The position numbers were made by a program, and so were the translations under genes. 64,000 nt of DNA, from contig NC_044917.1 of assembly GCF_003576645.1 (NCBI RefSeq), positions 7,087,287 to 7,151,286 on the forward strand, in the 5' to 3' direction. The notes beneath the pieces were generated by a model. The model saw only the letters and a list, made by a program, of their open reading frames with translations. It made no database searches and was not told where the DNA came from. This DNA comes from Ipomoea triloba. Taxonomy: Eukaryota; Streptophyta; Magnoliopsida; Solanales; Convolvulaceae. The first letter of the stretch is position 1. Each line of letters starts with the position of its first letter. Below, one piece after another: positions 60,889 to 64,000 of the stretch.

Positions 60889-63800
60889 TTTATGAGGTAC
60901 TAGTAGTGGTTGCAAATGGATTAGTTAAGCAATAGGTTTATGAGAGGCCATGCATGCAACTAGCTCCATTTTTCACATGCATGTTTACTTTGTTTCTTCA
61001 CACTCTAGCTAACAACATAAAGGGCAAATTAGGTTTCCTTTGAATTAGAAACCGATGGATACCATATTTTTTACGACGCGTATATTTAATATTATATAGA
61101 CTATTTAATTTCAATTAATTTAAACTAGTATTTTCGCCCGTGCGTTGCACGGAATGGATTTGTTATAATATTTAAAGAATATTTGGATCAATATACAATT
61201 ATATATATATTATAACATCGAATATTATATAGCGCAATTGATGAAATTGATTGGATCGATTATGTTTTCTGATGTTATCCTTTGAATTAGAACAAATAAT
61301 TGTTCAATTACCCGGGCGTGGATAATTTTTTTTTATTATATATTGAGATAATAAAAATAAAGATGAAATTATAAAAAATTCTAATATTGAACGTGTACAT
61401 TTATTTGATTATAAGATTAGTACAAAAATATTACTCAATTAATTGAATAATATATGACTTGTTTGTCTAAAATTATCTTAAAAAGATCTATAAGTAATAT
61501 GACTTATATAATTATATTATGACTTATATAATTATATTATTACTAAAATAAATATGAGAAAATGAGAAATAAATTAATTGTAATTATTATAAAAATAAAT
61601 TCAACGACCAATGCTTAACTTAATTATCATAATAATTATTAGGCAATTATTATTAGTCAATTACACTAATATATGTGTAATTATACTTTTAGACTTTAAG
61701 TATATTTATTTTCCCCATATTGCATTTAGTTTTATCTTCCTCCTCCATATTTGAATGAATTAATTTTGATTATTATAAAAATCTAACAACCCATGTTCAA
61801 TTAATTTTTTTAAAGTTTAAATAACTTAGAGTTTTCAAGAGGAAAGTATAATTAACTGCAGTCAATTAGTAATATCCTTTTCTTTTCCCGATAAATGATT
61901 TTACTTTTATTAATAGTGTTGATACGTGCGTATACATATTATCAATTTATAGATATTAGTTAATTTCTATTTTACATTTTCTTAACAAATAAGCTTTATT
62001 AATTATTTGACCAATAAAATATTTCATTAATTGACTACAAAAGTTTAGGCGGGGAATGAAATAGGAGGATTTTACTTTTATATATAGTATAGAATATATA
62101 TTACGATCTTTTTATATTTTAAATCAATTAGTAATATCATTTTTCTCGGAATAATGGTCAAATAAACCACTGAACTACACACAAAACTGCAATTAGGCCA
62201 TCGAACTCAAAAAGAATGCAATTGGATTCCTGAACTATATAAACTCATGCAATTAAGTACAAATTGACATGTTTTCAAAAAAAAAAAGTCCAAATTGACC
62301 TGTTTACCTACAATTGTGATGACATGGTGGTTACTAATTTTAAAATAAACTTTTTAAATAATTTTAATTAAAATAATTAAATAATAATAATAATAAATTT
62401 AAAAAAAAAAAAAGACAGACGCCTCCGGCAGTTCTTCTATTTTTAATTTTTTTTTTTAATTATTAGTGCCGATTGTTATGTGTAAATTAATATCAGACAA
62501 CCTTATCTAGAAAAAATGAAAAGAATTACGTAGTAATATTTATCTAATTTTCGTTCCATTTTTAATTGATGATGTAGAATATTATTATTGAAATATTTCC
62601 GTTTCATTTTTAATTTCCGTTCCTTTTTTAATTTATCTTTAATATTGTTTATAATATGCCTTTATTATTTATGATGTAGAATGTTTTCCTTTTTTAATTA
62701 AATTGCAATGATATGACCATTTCCTTTTTCATTTTAGTTAATTATGGATATTTTTTTTATTTAAAGTCAATTATTAATATTCATTTCCTTTTATATATTC
62801 AATCAATTAGTAACATCAGATTCATTTTTAGTCGATTTTTTTTTATTTTCAGTTAATTAGTCAATTAGAATAATAGATCCACTGGAATTTTTACCTAATT
62901 TCTGTTCTATTTTTAATTAATGATGTAGAATATTATTATTGAAATATTTTTATTCTATTTTTAATTTACCTTTACTATTGTTTAAAATTTAAAATATGCC
63001 TTTACTATTCTTATGTTTTTATATATAGTATAGATTAATATTATGCTAATTATGACGTCCATGTATTATGAATAAGTATGGTAATTAAGGAGTATACATT
63101 ATAATTAAAAAATAATGTATATTTTAATTTCGTTTAATTATGGACGTAATATGTGTATGTTTAATTTTCTTTAATTTTATCCGTAATATATATGTGTATG
63201 TTTAATTTTCTTTAATTATGTCCGTAATATGTGTACCATTAATTTCTTTAATTGATTAGATAAAATTACGGCAAGTATAAAAAACCGTTTAATAAAAGTA
63301 TAATGTTTGAACTAATTTCTCAATGACCATAATTATTAAGATTTTATTCCAAAGTAACCATTAGCATAATTTTATATGTGTAATAATCTGTGAATTGAAA
63401 TAATTTACATAATTGTATGGACGTAATAATATGTGAATTAGCATAATAATACGTGAATTGAAATAATTATCATAATTTTGTTAATCTCCTCTAATTATGG
63501 ATGTAATATGTGTATTATCAATTTCGTTAACTGATTTGATAAAATTTATATTACGAACAACAATATTAATTCATTAGTTGTCATAATTTTTAAGATTTTA
63601 TTCAAAAGTAATCAAATGAAATGCACGGGTAATTGACATTATCTGAAGTAAAAATATATAAAATTATCGTACGAATGAAATCTCTATGTTTAATGACCAT
63701 AATAAATTTAGATGTTAAATATAGTGTAATTACCACGGATTATTTAGATGGTAAATAGTATATGGTAATTACCTATATAGATTAGCATATTAAACGGATT

Positions 63801-64000
63801 AACATATGGAACAATGTTATAAAAAAGGAAGGAAGCCTTTTAGATAAAATATATTAGGAATAATATCAATTAAATAAAATATCATAGGAATTTCTCAATT
63901 CTATATTTATAATTACCTTTATAAACAGATTTAATCGGAAAATTTAGTTACAAACTTATATTAAGAGTTATGGATTATTATTATTATTATATTATTATTA
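60889..64000. other. AT-rich repeat-like region, no gene seen
   Basis: Begins around 61125 with TTTTCGCCCGTGCGTTGCAC, a phrase typical of a common plant interspersed repeat, and TATATATAGTATAGA occurs at about 62080 and 63020, perhaps its right ends. 62155-62290 has the look of one end of a MITE. 63050-63800 repeats GTCCGTAATATGTGTA-like phrases. Very AT-rich, no frame with protein character. Confidence 0.4.

Overview
The window is plant nuclear DNA. Protein genes have many short introns with GT..AG borders, there is a eukaryotic tRNA-Ser(AGA) with internal promoter boxes and a T-run terminator, and the wide intergenic space is AT-rich and full of small transposons. The encoded proteins look most like those of eudicots, probably an asterid such as Solanales (Convolvulaceae is my guess from protein wording; this is inference, not shown by the sequence).

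Layout. 976-5523 (-): 14-exon peroxisomal acyl-CoA oxidase of the ACX1 type. 7767-8629 (-): 3-exon DUF1218 four-helix membrane protein. 11729-11810 (-): tRNA-Ser(AGA), flanked by a direct duplication. 12655-17070 (-): 8-exon COP1-interacting protein 7 (CIP7) homologue of 1096 aa. 21390-22810 (-): broken LRR pieces of an RPW8-type NLR (ADR1/NRG1-like). 26499-29050 (+): 4-exon ABCG half-transporter of 648 aa. 30755-35560: decayed ABCG copies, riddled with a LINE, a foldback element and two Mutator-like miniature elements, and assembled as a large palindrome around a single N at 33833. 45169-46373 (+): 3-exon stress-type NAC factor (RD26/ANAC072 clade). 46374-64000 holds no convincing intact gene, only repeats, retroposon remnants, an exact 1325-bp tandem duplication split by a single N (47846) and an 85-N gap (59786-59870).

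The genes do not form a pathway or a cluster; they are ordinary single plant genes. ACX1 (beta-oxidation step of jasmonate synthesis) and the NAC factor (ABA/jasmonate response) both belong to stress biology, but their linkage here is not evidence of co-function.

The interesting content is in the repeats. Several insertions can be proved from target-site duplications (TSDs): two MULE-like foldbacks with perfect 9-bp TSDs, a miniature MULE-like family with 9-bp TSDs whose two inverted copies explain the palindrome, LINE insertions with 13-17 bp TSDs, tRNA-derived SINEs, and a MITE family carrying a GC-rich hairpin. I found no CRISPR array, operon or evidently new multi-gene system. Two features need caution: the ACX1 gene has an apparent one-base loss at the intron 12 donor, and both single-N junctions look like assembly joins.
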